Assembly (NCBI RefSeq): GCF_010725725.1
Contig: NZ_AP022599.1
Coordinates: 5,146,001 to 5,210,000, forward strand
Direction of reading: 5' to 3'
From: Mycolicibacterium pulveris
GTDB taxonomy: Bacteria > Actinomycetota > Actinomycetes > Mycobacteriales > Mycobacteriaceae
Length of the DNA stretch: 64,000 nt
Positions within the stretch are counted from its first letter, which is position 1. Each line of letters opens with the position of its first letter. Of the stretch, positions 1-9,448 are shown one piece after another. Below the pieces are notes generated by a model. The model was not told where the DNA came from and did no database searches. It was given only the letters and a program-made list of their open reading frames with translations. The position numbers and the translations under genes were made by a program.

Positions 1-271
<271 letters not shown>

Positions 272-283
272 TCACCTCTCGTC

Positions 284-306
284 TTAAACGGTGTTCAGGT
301 TAGGGT
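284..306. promoter_or_regulatory. BioQ operator and divergent bioB/bioQ promoters
   Basis: Read toward bioB the site is TGAACACCGTTTAA (297 to 284), which fits the TGAAC-N3-GTT form described for BioQ of mycobacteria and corynebacteria. A TAACCT hexamer just before it is the probable bioB -10. On the plus strand, TAGGGT (301-306) is a -10 hexamer exactly 6 nt before the bioQ GTG. The operator therefore covers the bioB start-site region and the bioQ -35 region, consistent with joint repression and autoregulation. Confidence 0.8.
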
Positions 307-312
307 ACGGGC

Positions 313-894
313 GTGCAGCTGACCAAACGCGACGTGGTCGAGACCGCGGCGACGCTGCTCGACGATTACGGGCTGGCCGACCTGACGATGCGCCGGCTGG
401 CTCGTGAGCTCGATGTCTCCCCTGGCGCGCTGTACTGGCACTTCGCCAACAAGCAGGAACTTCTGGGCGCGGTCGCGGACCGGGTGCTCGACGGTGTGCA
501 GGCGGCGGTGGGCGTGGTCGACGTCTGCATTCGGCTGCGCAACGCCCTGCTCTCCCACACCGACGGCGCCGAGCTGGTTTCGGCCAGCTTCGCCGCAGGC
601 CAGTCCGAGGTGATGAAGCAGGTTCTGGCAGCGCTTGCCGCCGCGGCGGCCGATACCGGCCTGGACGCAGCGCATGCTCAACTGGCCGCCCGCACGGTCG
701 TCTACTACGTGCTGGGCTTCACCGTCGACGAGCAGTCCCGGCTGCAGTGGGACGCCGCCGGGGCGGATTTGCCCGACGAGCAGTCGGTGCTCGCCGACGA
801 CGCCGACGCACGGTTCCGTTTCGGGTTGGGCGTGCTCGTCAACGGCATCCGCGGCGCGGCTTCATCAGCGACCGCGTCGAAGTCCGTCGTCTAG
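313..894 (+). CDS. bioQ: TetR-family biotin repressor BioQ
   Basis: This is a 193-residue TetR-family regulator. The N-terminal helix-turn-helix is clear, with LARELDVSPGALYWHFANK near residues 26-44. The C-terminal ligand domain is unremarkable. The divergent position next to bioB and the TGAAC-N3-GTT operator between the two genes identify it as BioQ, the known actinobacterial repressor of biotin genes. The GTG at 313 follows a TAGGGT -10 by 6 nt, so the mRNA is probably leaderless. Its 3' end overlaps the convergent secreted-protein gene by 30 bp. The family and role rest on context plus fold; no ligand can be read from the sequence. Confidence 0.88.
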   Translation: MQLTKRDVVETAATLLDDYGLADLTMRRLARELDVSPGALYWHFANKQELLGAVADRVLDGVQAAVGVVDVCIRLRNALLSHTDGAELVSASFAAGQSEVMKQVLAALAAAAADTGLDAAHAQLAARTVVYYVLGFTVDEQSRLQWDAAGADLPDEQSVLADDADARFRFGLGVLVNGIRGAASSATASKSVV

Positions 895-1290
895 GGCGTC
901 GTACCAATCACCGACGTTGGGCGCCAAGACCGGGCTGGGTGGTTCATCGAGGCGCACGACGACGTCCGGTGGGGTCTCCGCGACCGGAGCCGGACCCACG
1001 TTGACCGGTCCGTCCGGAATCCCGACCAGATCGCCCCGATCGCCGTGGCCACCGGTGAGGCCGCCTGCCGGCCGTTCGGAGGGTGTGAACGTCGCGGACC
1101 CTGGATCGGTCGGTGTCATGTCGAATCCACCCGACGCGGACGATGACGATGCCGAACGCGGATCGGCGTTGTCCTCATCGGCGGCGGCGGTCGCCGTCGA
1201 AGCGAATTGCACCACGCCCGCAACCGCGGCGGCGGCCACGGCCCCGAGCGCCCAGCGCGCGGCGCGCTTGGCCGGATGATGTGCGTTCAT
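865..1290 (-). CDS. Small secreted protein of unknown function
   Basis: This 141-residue protein starts at ATG 1290 behind a good ribosome-binding sequence (AGGAGAGAG). Residues 1-37 form a signal peptide with a basic start (HHPAKRAAR), a long Ala/Val-rich core and an Ala-rich cleavage region (TATAAADE). The mature part is short, rich in Ser, Pro, Gly and Asp, and has no cysteine or recognisable domain, so it is probably disordered and exported to the wall or outside. It is convergent with bioQ and overlaps its last 30 bases. It follows the bioA-F-D unit on the same strand but is separated by about 130 bp. No function can be assigned. Confidence 0.75.
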   Translation of the reverse strand: MNAHHPAKRAARWALGAVAAAAVAGVVQFASTATAAADEDNADPRSASSSSASGGFDMTPTDPGSATFTPSERPAGGLTGGHGDRGDLVGIPDGPVNVGPAPVAETPPDVVVRLDEPPSPVLAPNVGDWYDALDDGLRRGR

Positions 1291-1424
1291 GATCTCTCTC
1301 CTGTTCCCTAACTGGATGCCGAAGGTCGGCCGCTTCTCAGCGTGAAGGGAAAAGGCGCGAGGTTTCCTCAGCCGATCGGCCCTTTGTGGGGATGACGTCG
1401 CATCCACCGATCGGGGGATACGCC

Positions 1425-1931
1425 TCAAATCGGATATTCGCGCTTGGCGTTGCCGTCCCAGCGACGTAACCCCACGATTGCGCCCTTGATCTCCGCGGGC
1501 TTCCCCGCGATCCGCACCGCCCGGCCCATCTGAGCGGGTACGACCCGCCGCGCCATGGTCACGTGCGCGGTCCACGCGCCGGGTAATGCATTTGGCGTCG
1601 GGCCTGGGTGCAGGTGCGGCATACATCGGGAATGCACTTCGGCGTGCACGTCGAGCAACGCCACGGTGGGCACCACCAGACGGGCGAGCACGGCCTTGGC
1701 GCGGCCGAAGAACAGCGGCGCCCCGATGACGCACGGCATCGGGAACCGACTCATCAGCGGAGACAGCGACGCATCGACTGCGGGGTCGATCCGCTCGGCG
1801 ACCGTCAGCGTGGCATGCGGCCGGCTGGCCGGTGCCTGGCTTGGAATTCCGGTGTTGCGCAACGCATCCCAGATGTCACGAACCACCGCTTCGGTGTCGG
1901 GGTCGAAGACCAGTTCGATGGAATGAACCAT
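1425..1931 (-). CDS. 2H phosphoesterase (2'-5' RNA ligase superfamily)
   Basis: This 168-residue protein has the two histidine motifs of the 2H phosphoesterase fold, HATLTV near residue 43 and HVTMAR near residue 123. These place it with LigT/ThpR-type 2',3'-cyclic or 2'-5' phosphodiesterases. Its ATG overlaps the bioD stop codon by one base (TGATG), so it is translated with bioD. The same neighbour (Rv1571) follows bioD in M. tuberculosis as I recall. The substrate is unknown; nothing in the biotin pathway obviously needs this activity, but the tight coupling suggests a linked or shared expression need. Confidence 0.82.
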   Translation of the reverse strand: MVHSIELVFDPDTEAVVRDIWDALRNTGIPSQAPASRPHATLTVAERIDPAVDASLSPLMSRFPMPCVIGAPLFFGRAKAVLARLVVPTVALLDVHAEVHSRCMPHLHPGPTPNALPGAWTAHVTMARRVVPAQMGRAVRIAGKPAEIKGAIVGLRRWDGNAKREYPI

Positions 1932-2595
1932 CACACCAGCCCGGAGATCCAGTCGGTGTCGAACACACCGTCGCTCATGGCCTCGAACCGCGCCGCGCTG
2001 AACGCCCCCGCGCCCGCGGGCAACACACCGCGCAGCGGCGCCAACGCCGCCAGCGCTTCCCGGTTGCCCTCCTCGGCGTGGCCAGGCGCTGCCGGCCACG
2101 CGCCGATGACCAGCCCGGCGCATGAAATACCGTGCCTATCAAGGGCTTCCAGCGTCAGCGCGGTGTGGTTGAGCGTGCCCAACCCTGCGGCGGCGACGAC
2201 GAGCACCGGCGCACCCAGATCCGCTGCGACGTCGCGCAGGGTCACGCCCCCCTCCCCGAGCTCCACGAGAAGCCCGCCCGCGCCCTCCACGAGGACGAGT
2301 TGCGCGGTGACATCGCGTACCGACTCGACCAGCTCGGTGCGGGTCGGCAGCGCCTGGCCCGCGCGGCGCGCGGCGGCGACGGGTGCGAGCGGCTCGGGGT
2401 AGCGCCAGCCGCCGTGCAGCGCGGTGACCCCGGACAGCCGCGCCACGTCGGCGAGGTCGTCGTCGCGCGGGCTTCCGGTCTGCACGGGTTTGCACACCGC
2501 GACGTCGACGCCGCCCAGCCGCGCCGCACACGCCAGCGCCGCGGTGGCCACCGTCTTGCCGACGCCGGTGTCGGTTCCGGTGACGACGAGCGTGC

Positions 2596-2599
<4 letters not shown>
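1931..2599 (-). CDS. bioD: Dethiobiotin synthetase
   Basis: This ATP-dependent enzyme closes the ureido ring of dethiobiotin from 7,8-diaminopelargonic acid and CO2. The 222-residue protein opens with the diagnostic P-loop [10 protein letters not shown] at residues 7-16, and it carries [11 protein letters not shown] near residue 105, part of the substrate and metal site. The length is close to the family norm. The start GTG overlaps the bioF stop by 4 bases (GTGA), so bioF and bioD are translationally coupled. Expression is expected from the BioQ-controlled promoter upstream of bioF. Confidence 0.95.
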
Positions 2600-3744
<1,145 letters not shown>

Positions 3745-3757
3745 GGGCACCTCCAGA

Positions 3758-3798
3758 GCCGACAATTAAACACGTCGGCCGGGCCGACAATTAAACAC
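3758..3798 (-). repeat. 16-bp direct repeat in the bioF leader
   Basis: GCCGACAATTAAACAC occurs at 3758-3773 and again at 3783-3798. The second copy runs into the BioQ-type operator, while the first has the TTAAAC half but lacks the GTTCA half. The 25-bp period places the two copies slightly over two helical turns apart. Confidence 0.85.
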
Positions 3799-3804
3799 CG
3801 TTCA
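3791..3804 (-). promoter_or_regulatory. BioQ operator upstream of bioF, overlapping the bioA stop
   Basis: Reading toward bioF, CTAACCTGAACGGTGTTTAA matches the site upstream of bioB in all but the 3-base spacer. The TGA inside TGAAC is the stop codon of bioA, so the operator is embedded in the end of the coding sequence. TAACCT just before it is a plausible -10 for a bioF-bioD promoter, and binding here would block transcription initiation. Confidence 0.82.
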
Positions 3805-5085
3805 GGTTAGTGCACGGGCGACGGCGATCATCGCCGAGCAGATCTGCGCGATCTCCTCAGGCGTGCAGATGTAGGGCGGCATGACGTAGATGAGGTTGCG
3901 GAACGGGCGCAGCCACACCCCGTGCTCGATCGCGACGGGCGTGGCCAGCCGCAGGTCCACCGGCGCGTCCATCTCGATGACGCCGATGGCGCCCAGCACC
4001 CGGACGTCGGCGACGCCGCGCAGCGTCGCGGCGGGCGCCAGCCCCGAGCGCAGCCCGTCCTCGATGGCCGCCACCCGCGCCCGCCAGTCGTCGCCGAGCA
4101 GCACCTCGACCGACGCCACCCCGACGGCGCACGCCAGCGCGTTGGCCATGAAGGTCGGCCCGTGCATCAACGCGCCGGGTTCGTTGGTGCTGATCGTGTG
4201 CGCGATGTCGCGGGTGCACAGGGTGGCAGCCAGCGTGATGTAACCACCCGTGAGCGCCTTGCCGACGCACATGATGTCCGGGGTGACGCCGGCATGGTCG
4301 GCGGCGAACATCTCACCGGTGCGGCCGAAGCCGGTGGCGATCTCGTCGAAGATCAGCAGCACGTCGTGGCGGCGACACATCTCACGAAGGTCGGTCAGGT
4401 AGCGCGGGTCGTGGAAGCGCATCCCGCCCGCGCCCTGCACGATGGGTTCGACGATCACCGCGGCCAGCTCCGCGGCGTGTTCGGCCAGCCGCTTCTCGAA
4501 CGCCTCGCTGTAGCCGGGGTCGTAGCTCGACGGCACCTGCGGGGCGAACACCTGCGGGGTGAGCACATCGGTCCACAGCTCGTGCATGCCCCCGTCGGGG
4601 TCGCACACGCTCATCGGCGTGAAGGTGTCGCCGTGGTAGCCGCCCCGCCACGTCATCAGCCGGTGCTTGGCGCCGCGGCCGAGGCTGCGCCAGTACTGCA
4701 GCGCCATTTTCACCGCAACCTCCACCGACACCGAGCCGGAGTCGCTGAAGAACACGGTCTCGAGGCCCTCGGGGGTGAGCTGGACCAACCGCTCGGCAAG
4801 GCGTGCGGCCGGTTCGTGGGTCAGCCCACCGAACATGACGTGGTTCATGGTGGCCAGCTGCCGGGTGATCGCCGCATCCAGCGCGGGATGGCCGTGCCCG
4901 TGGATGGCGGTCCACCACGAGGCCATCGCGTCGAGGACGTCGACGTCGCGGCCGTCGTGCTGCAACGTCAGATAGGCGCCGTGGGCGCCGACGGCGACGA
5001 CGGGAGCTTGCGCGCCCGCACCGATCGTGCTGTAGGGATGCCAAATGTGCGCGGCGTCAATCCTGCTGATCTCGGCAGGCGTCAT
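3802..5085 (-). CDS. bioA: Adenosylmethionine-8-amino-7-oxononanoate aminotransferase
   Basis: BioA uses S-adenosylmethionine as amino donor to make 7,8-diaminopelargonate. The protein shows the class-III aminotransferase signature [15 protein letters not shown] followed by the PLP lysine in [11 protein letters not shown], and the BioA-typical IWHPYS near the N-terminus. I choose ATG 5085 (427 residues, SD GAAGG) over a longer frame to 5148, because the longer version would run over the probable promoter and into the divergent gene. It is the first gene of bioA-bioF-bioD. Its stop codon is part of the BioQ operator that controls bioF. Confidence 0.95.
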   Translation of the reverse strand: MTPAEISRIDAAHIWHPYSTIGAGAQAPVVAVGAHGAYLTLQHDGRDVDVLDAMASWWTAIHGHGHPALDAAITRQLATMNHVMFGGLTHEPAARLAERLVQLTPEGLETVFFSDSGSVSVEVAVKMALQYWRSLGRGAKHRLMTWRGGYHGDTFTPMSVCDPDGGMHELWTDVLTPQVFAPQVPSSYDPGYSEAFEKRLAEHAAELAAVIVEPIVQGAGGMRFHDPRYLTDLREMCRRHDVLLIFDEIATGFGRTGEMFAADHAGVTPDIMCVGKALTGGYITLAATLCTRDIAHTISTNEPGALMHGPTFMANALACAVGVASVEVLLGDDWRARVAAIEDGLRSGLAPAATLRGVADVRVLGAIGVIEMDAPVDLRLATPVAIEHGVWLRPFRNLIYVMPPYICTPEEIAQICSAMIAVARALT

Positions 5086-5100
5086 TTCCGGCACCTTCGG

Positions 5101-5111
5101 TAGATTATCGG
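5101..5111. promoter_or_regulatory. Overlapping divergent promoters, bioA and acyltransferase
   Basis: In the 32 bp between the two starts, TAGATT (5101-5106, plus strand) lies 11 nt before the acyltransferase ATG and GATAATC on the minus strand serves bioA. The two -10 elements interleave, so only one promoter can probably be occupied at a time. No TGAAC-type BioQ site is visible here. Confidence 0.5.
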
Positions 5112-5117
5112 GCGACC

Positions 5118-7298
5118 ATGATGACCCTCGCCCCTCCCCGGCCGGCACCCGTCACCGGCCCGGGACAATCCCCGCGCGCCACCACGACCACGACCAGCGC
5201 GCGCGCCTCGGGGTTCTACCGCCACGACCTTGACGGGCTACGCGGAATCGCCATCCTTCTCGTCGCGGTCTTTCACGTGTGGTTCGGCCGGGTGTCCGGC
5301 GGTGTGGACGTCTTCCTGGCGTTGTCGGGGTTCTTCTTCGGCGGGCGACTGCTGCGCACGGCGATGACGCCGGGCGCGTCGCTGTCGCCGGTGCCCGAGG
5401 TGACGCGGCTGGTGCGGCGGTTGTTGCCCGCGTTGGTGGTGGTGCTTGCGGGCGCGGCGGTGCTGACGATCCTCATCCAGCCCGAAACCCGGTGGGAGGC
5501 GTTCGCCGATCAGAGCCTGGCCAGCCTCGGCTATTTCCAGAACTGGGAACTGGCCAACAGCGCGGCGGACTATCTGCGCGCCGGGGAGTCCGTCAGCCCG
5601 CTGCAGCACATCTGGTCGATGTCGGTGCAGGGTCAGTTCTACATCGCGTTTCTGATCCTGATCTTCGGGTTCGCCTACCTGTTCCGTGGGGTCCTCGGCA
5701 GGCACATGCGGGTCGCGTTCGTCGCGCTGCTGACCGCGGTGACCGTGGCGTCGTTCGGGTACGCGATCATCGCCCACAACGCCGACCAGTCGGCGGCCTA
5801 CTACAACAGCTTCGCGCGGGCGTGGGAGTTGCTGCTGGGTGCGCTCGTCGGCGCGCTGGTGCCCTATGTCCGCTGGCCGATGTGGCTGCGCACGACGGTG
5901 GCTGTGGCGGCCCTGTGCGCGATCCTGTCCTGCGGCGCGCTGATCGACGGCGTCAACGAGTTCCCCGGGCCGTTGGCGCTGGTGCCGGTCGGCGCGACGA
6001 TGCTGCTCATCCTGTCGGCGGCCAATCGGGTCGCCGATCCGCAAACATCGGGCCGCATGCCAGTGCCCAACCGGTTGTTGGCCACCGCACCGTTCGTGTG
6101 GCTGGGCTCCATCGCGTATTCGCTGTACCTGTGGCACTGGCCGCTGCTGATCTTCTGGCTGGCCTACACCGGCCACAGCAGCGCCGGCGTCCTCGAGGGC
6201 GCGGCCGTGCTGGTCGTCTCGGTCGTGCTGGCATGGTTGACCACCAAATACGTGGAGAACCCGCTGCGCTACCGGGCCCAGGCCACGACGGCGCCCGTTG
6301 TGCCGCTGAGGATCCGGCTGCGCAGGCCGACGATGGTGCTCGGTTCGGTGGTCGCGCTGCTGGGGGTGGCGTTGACGGCCACGTCGTTCACGTGGCGCGA
6401 GCACATCGTCGTCCAACGCGCCAGTGGTAAGGAGCTCGCCGGTCTGTCTTCGCGCGACTACCCCGGCGCCCGCGCGCTGGTCGAGAAGGTCCGGGTGCCC
6501 AAGCTGCCGATGCGACCCACGGTGCTGGAGGCCAAGAGGGACATTCCGCAGACCACCAACGACGGCTGCATCAGCGATTTCGACAGCGTCGACATCATCA
6601 ACTGCACGTACGGCGACAAGGACGCCATCCGCACCGTCGCGCTGGCCGGCGGTTCGCACGCCGAGCACTGGATCACCGCCCTGGATCTGCTCGGCCGGCT
6701 GCACAACTTCAAGGTCGTCACCTATCTGAAGATGGGTTGTCCGTTGAGCACCCAGACGATGCCGCGGGTGATGGGCAACAACCGGCCGTACCCGGAATGT
6801 CGTCAGTGGAACGATCGGGTGCTGCCCCAGCTCATCGCCGACCGTCCCGACTTCGTGTTCACCACCTCCACCCGTCCGTGGAACATCAAACCCGGCGACG
6901 TGATGCCGAGCTTCTACCTCGGGGTCTGGGAGGCGTTCGCGGACAACGGCATTCCGGTGCTAGCCATGCGTGACACCCCGTGGCTGGTGCGCGACGACGG
7001 CAAACCGTATCTGGCCGCGGACTGCCTGGCCGACGGCGGCACCGCGGTGTCCTGCGGAATGAAGCGATCCGCCGTGCTGAGTTCGCGCAACCCGACGCTC
7101 AACTACCTCACACGGTTCCCGAATCTGCGCCCGCTCGACATGAGCGATGCGGTGTGCCGCAGGGACGTGTGCCGTGTGGTGGAAGGCAACGTGCTCGTCT
7201 ACCACGACGCCCACCACTTCACCACGACCTACATGCGGACCATGACCGCCGAACTGGGCCGCCAGATGGGCGCCGCCACAGGTTGGTGGGTTGACTGA
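5118..7298 (+). CDS. Membrane acyltransferase (acyltransferase-3) with SGNH domain
   Basis: This 726-residue protein has an N-terminal acyltransferase-3 membrane domain (about residues 30-430) with the early motif [20 protein letters not shown], whose histidine is the usual catalytic residue of the family. It has about ten hydrophobic segments, then an extracytoplasmic SGNH-hydrolase-like region (about 480-726) with [11 protein letters not shown] as block I and DAHHFTTTY near the end as the Asp/His block. Such OatA/OafA-like proteins move acyl groups onto glycans outside the membrane. It corresponds to Rv1565c by position. Its stop overlaps the treX start by one base, tying it to trehalose metabolism. 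The acceptor is unknown. Confidence 0.87.
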   Translation: MMTLAPPRPAPVTGPGQSPRATTTTTSARASGFYRHDLDGLRGIAILLVAVFHVWFGRVSGGVDVFLALSGFFFGGRLLRTAMTPGASLSPVPEVTRLVRRLLPALVVVLAGAAVLTILIQPETRWEAFADQSLASLGYFQNWELANSAADYLRAGESVSPLQHIWSMSVQGQFYIAFLILIFGFAYLFRGVLGRHMRVAFVALLTAVTVASFGYAIIAHNADQSAAYYNSFARAWELLLGALVGALVPYVRWPMWLRTTVAVAALCAILSCGALIDGVNEFPGPLALVPVGATMLLILSAANRVADPQTSGRMPVPNRLLATAPFVWLGSIAYSLYLWHWPLLIFWLAYTGHSSAGVLEGAAVLVVSVVLAWLTTKYVENPLRYRAQATTAPVVPLRIRLRRPTMVLGSVVALLGVALTATSFTWREHIVVQRASGKELAGLSSRDYPGARALVEKVRVPKLPMRPTVLEAKRDIPQTTNDGCISDFDSVDIINCTYGDKDAIRTVALAGGSHAEHWITALDLLGRLHNFKVVTYLKMGCPLSTQTMPRVMGNNRPYPECRQWNDRVLPQLIADRPDFVFTTSTRPWNIKPGDVMPSFYLGVWEAFADNGIPVLAMRDTPWLVRDDGKPYLAADCLADGGTAVSCGMKRSAVLSSRNPTLNYLTRFPNLRPLDMSDAVCRRDVCRVVEGNVLVYHDAHHFTTTYMRTMTAELGRQMGAATGWWVD

Positions 7299-9445
7299 TG
7301 TCCTCCGGACCCGCACCGGTATCCACCGTCTGGCCCGGTACGCCGTACCCCTTGGGCGCCACCTACGACGGGGCGGGCACGAACTTCTCGCTGTTCTCTG
7401 AGGTCGCCGACAAGGTCGAGCTGTGCCTGATCGCGAGGGACGGCACCGAGCAGCGGATCGGCCTCGACGAGGTCGACGGCTACGTGTGGCACTGCTATCT
7501 GCCGACCGTCACCCCGAGCCAGCGCTACGGCTACCGCGTCCACGGACCGTGGGATCCCGCCGCCGGGCACCGCTGCGACCCCAGCAAGCTGCTGCTCGAC
7601 CCGTACGGCAAGTCCTTCCACGGCAACTTCACGTTCTCCCAGGCGCTGTACTCCTATGACCTGAACGCCGAAGACCCCGCGTCGGGCGGCGTGCCACCCA
7701 TGGTCGATTCGCTGGGCCACACCATGACCAGCGTGGTGATCAACCCGTACTTCGACTGGGCCTCGGACCGGGCGCCGCGTACCCCCTACCACGAGACGGT
7801 GATCTACGAGGCGCACGTCAAGGGCATGACGCAGACCCACCCCGGCATTCCCGAGGACCTGCGCGGCACCTACGCCGGGATGGCGCATCCGGTGATCATC
7901 GAGCACCTTCAGTCGCTGAACGTCACCGCGATCGAGTTGATGCCGGTGCACCAGTTCCTCCACGATCACCGGCTGATCGATCTGGGGCTGCGAAACTACT
8001 GGGGCTACAACACCTTCGGCTTCTTCGCCCCGCACTACGAGTACGCCGCCAACAAGCAGGCCGGCGGTGCGGTCGCCGAGTTCAAGGCCATGGTCCGGGC
8101 GTTCCACGAAGCCGGCATCGAGGTCATCCTCGACGTGGTCTACAACCACACGGCCGAGGGCAACCATCTTGGGCCCACGCTCAACTTCCGCGGCATCGAC
8201 AACGCCGCCTACTACCGGCTGCTCGACGAGGACAAGCGCTACTACAAGGACTTCACCGGCACCGGCAACAGCCTCAACGCCCGTCACCCCCACACGCTGC
8301 AGCTGATCATGGACTCGCTGCGCTACTGGGTGCTGGAGATGCATGTCGACGGCTTCCGGTTCGACCTGGCGGCCACCCTCGCTCGCGAGTTCTACGACGT
8401 CGACCGGCTCAGCGCGTTCTTCGATTTGGTGCAGCAGGACCCGGTGGTCAGCCAGGTCAAGCTGATCGCCGAACCCTGGGACGTCGGCGAGGGCGGCTAC
8501 CAGGTGGGCAACTTCCCAGGTTTGTGGACCGAGTGGAACGGGAAGTATCGCGACACTGTGCGTGACTACTGGCGGGGCGAGCCCGCAACCCTCGGTGAAT
8601 TCGCCTCGCGGCTGACCGGATCCTCGGACCTCTACGAGGCGACCGGCCGGCGGCCCAGCGCGAGCATCAACTTCGTCACCTGCCACGACGGGTTCACGCT
8701 CGCCGACCTGGTGTCCTACAACGAAAAGCACAACGAGGCCAACGGCGAGGACAACCGCGACGGCGAGAGCCACAACCGGTCATGGAACTGCGGCGTGGAG
8801 GGCCCGACCGGCGATCCCGGCATCCTGGCGTTGCGGGCCAGACAGATGCGCAACATCATGGGCACGCTGATGGTGTCGCAGGGCACGCCGATGATCAGCC
8901 ACGGCGACGAGATCGGCCGTACCCAACTCGGCAACAACAACGTCTACTGCCAGGACTCCGAGCTCTCCTGGATGGACTGGTCGCTGTGCGAACGAAACGC
9001 CGACCTGCTGGAGTTCACCCGCAAGGTCACGCAGTTGCGCACCGATCATCCGGTGTTTCGCAGGCGGCGGTTCTTCGAAGGCAAACCGATTCGCACCGGC
9101 GACCAGATCCGTGACATCGCCTGGCTCACGCCCGCGGGCGAGGAGATGACGCCGGAAGACTGGGAGCACGGCCTGGGCAAGTGCGTTGCGGTGTTCCTCA
9201 ACGGTGACGCGATCACGACGCCCAACGCCCGCGGCGAACGCGTCATCGACGATTCGTTCCTGCTGTGTTTCAACGCCCATGACCAGCCACAGGACTTCAT
9301 CACCCCGGCGGGGGACTACGCCGCGCAGTGGACCGCCGCGCTGGACACCGCGCACCCGACCGGCGCCAGCGACCTGGTTGTGCCGGCCGGCGACAAGGTC
9401 ACACTGCAGGCGCGGTCCCTGCTGGTGATGCGTAAGACCGCGTAG
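7298..9445 (+). CDS. treX: Glycogen debranching enzyme / isoamylase-type TreX
   Basis: This 715-residue GH13 enzyme removes alpha-1,6 branches from glycogen and feeds linear maltodextrin to TreY. An N-terminal CBM48-type domain (about residues 12-110) precedes the catalytic barrel. Visible active-site motifs are DVVYNHTAEG, DGFRFDLAATL (nucleophile Asp), LIAEPWDVGEG (acid Glu) and VTCHDGFTL (transition-state Asp). The ATG at 7298 overlaps the stop of the acyltransferase gene, and treY begins 3 nt after its stop, so the four genes form one unit. Confidence 0.95.
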   Translation: MSSGPAPVSTVWPGTPYPLGATYDGAGTNFSLFSEVADKVELCLIARDGTEQRIGLDEVDGYVWHCYLPTVTPSQRYGYRVHGPWDPAAGHRCDPSKLLLDPYGKSFHGNFTFSQALYSYDLNAEDPASGGVPPMVDSLGHTMTSVVINPYFDWASDRAPRTPYHETVIYEAHVKGMTQTHPGIPEDLRGTYAGMAHPVIIEHLQSLNVTAIELMPVHQFLHDHRLIDLGLRNYWGYNTFGFFAPHYEYAANKQAGGAVAEFKAMVRAFHEAGIEVILDVVYNHTAEGNHLGPTLNFRGIDNAAYYRLLDEDKRYYKDFTGTGNSLNARHPHTLQLIMDSLRYWVLEMHVDGFRFDLAATLAREFYDVDRLSAFFDLVQQDPVVSQVKLIAEPWDVGEGGYQVGNFPGLWTEWNGKYRDTVRDYWRGEPATLGEFASRLTGSSDLYEATGRRPSASINFVTCHDGFTLADLVSYNEKHNEANGEDNRDGESHNRSWNCGVEGPTGDPGILALRARQMRNIMGTLMVSQGTPMISHGDEIGRTQLGNNNVYCQDSELSWMDWSLCERNADLLEFTRKVTQLRTDHPVFRRRRFFEGKPIRTGDQIRDIAWLTPAGEEMTPEDWEHGLGKCVAVFLNGDAITTPNARGERVIDDSFLLCFNAHDQPQDFITPAGDYAAQWTAALDTAHPTGASDLVVPAGDKVTLQARSLLVMRKTA

Positions 9446-9448
9446 CGT

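Noticed and set aside
3745..3765. TTG start for bioF at 3765
   Set aside because: No ribosome site precedes it and it lies inside the repeated operator-like sequence; GTG 3744 has GGAGG at the right distance.
7229..8773. 514-codon minus-strand frame opposite treX
   Set aside because: Low-complexity Val/Gly/Arg composition, no ribosome site, and the other strand has full catalytic motifs of TreX.
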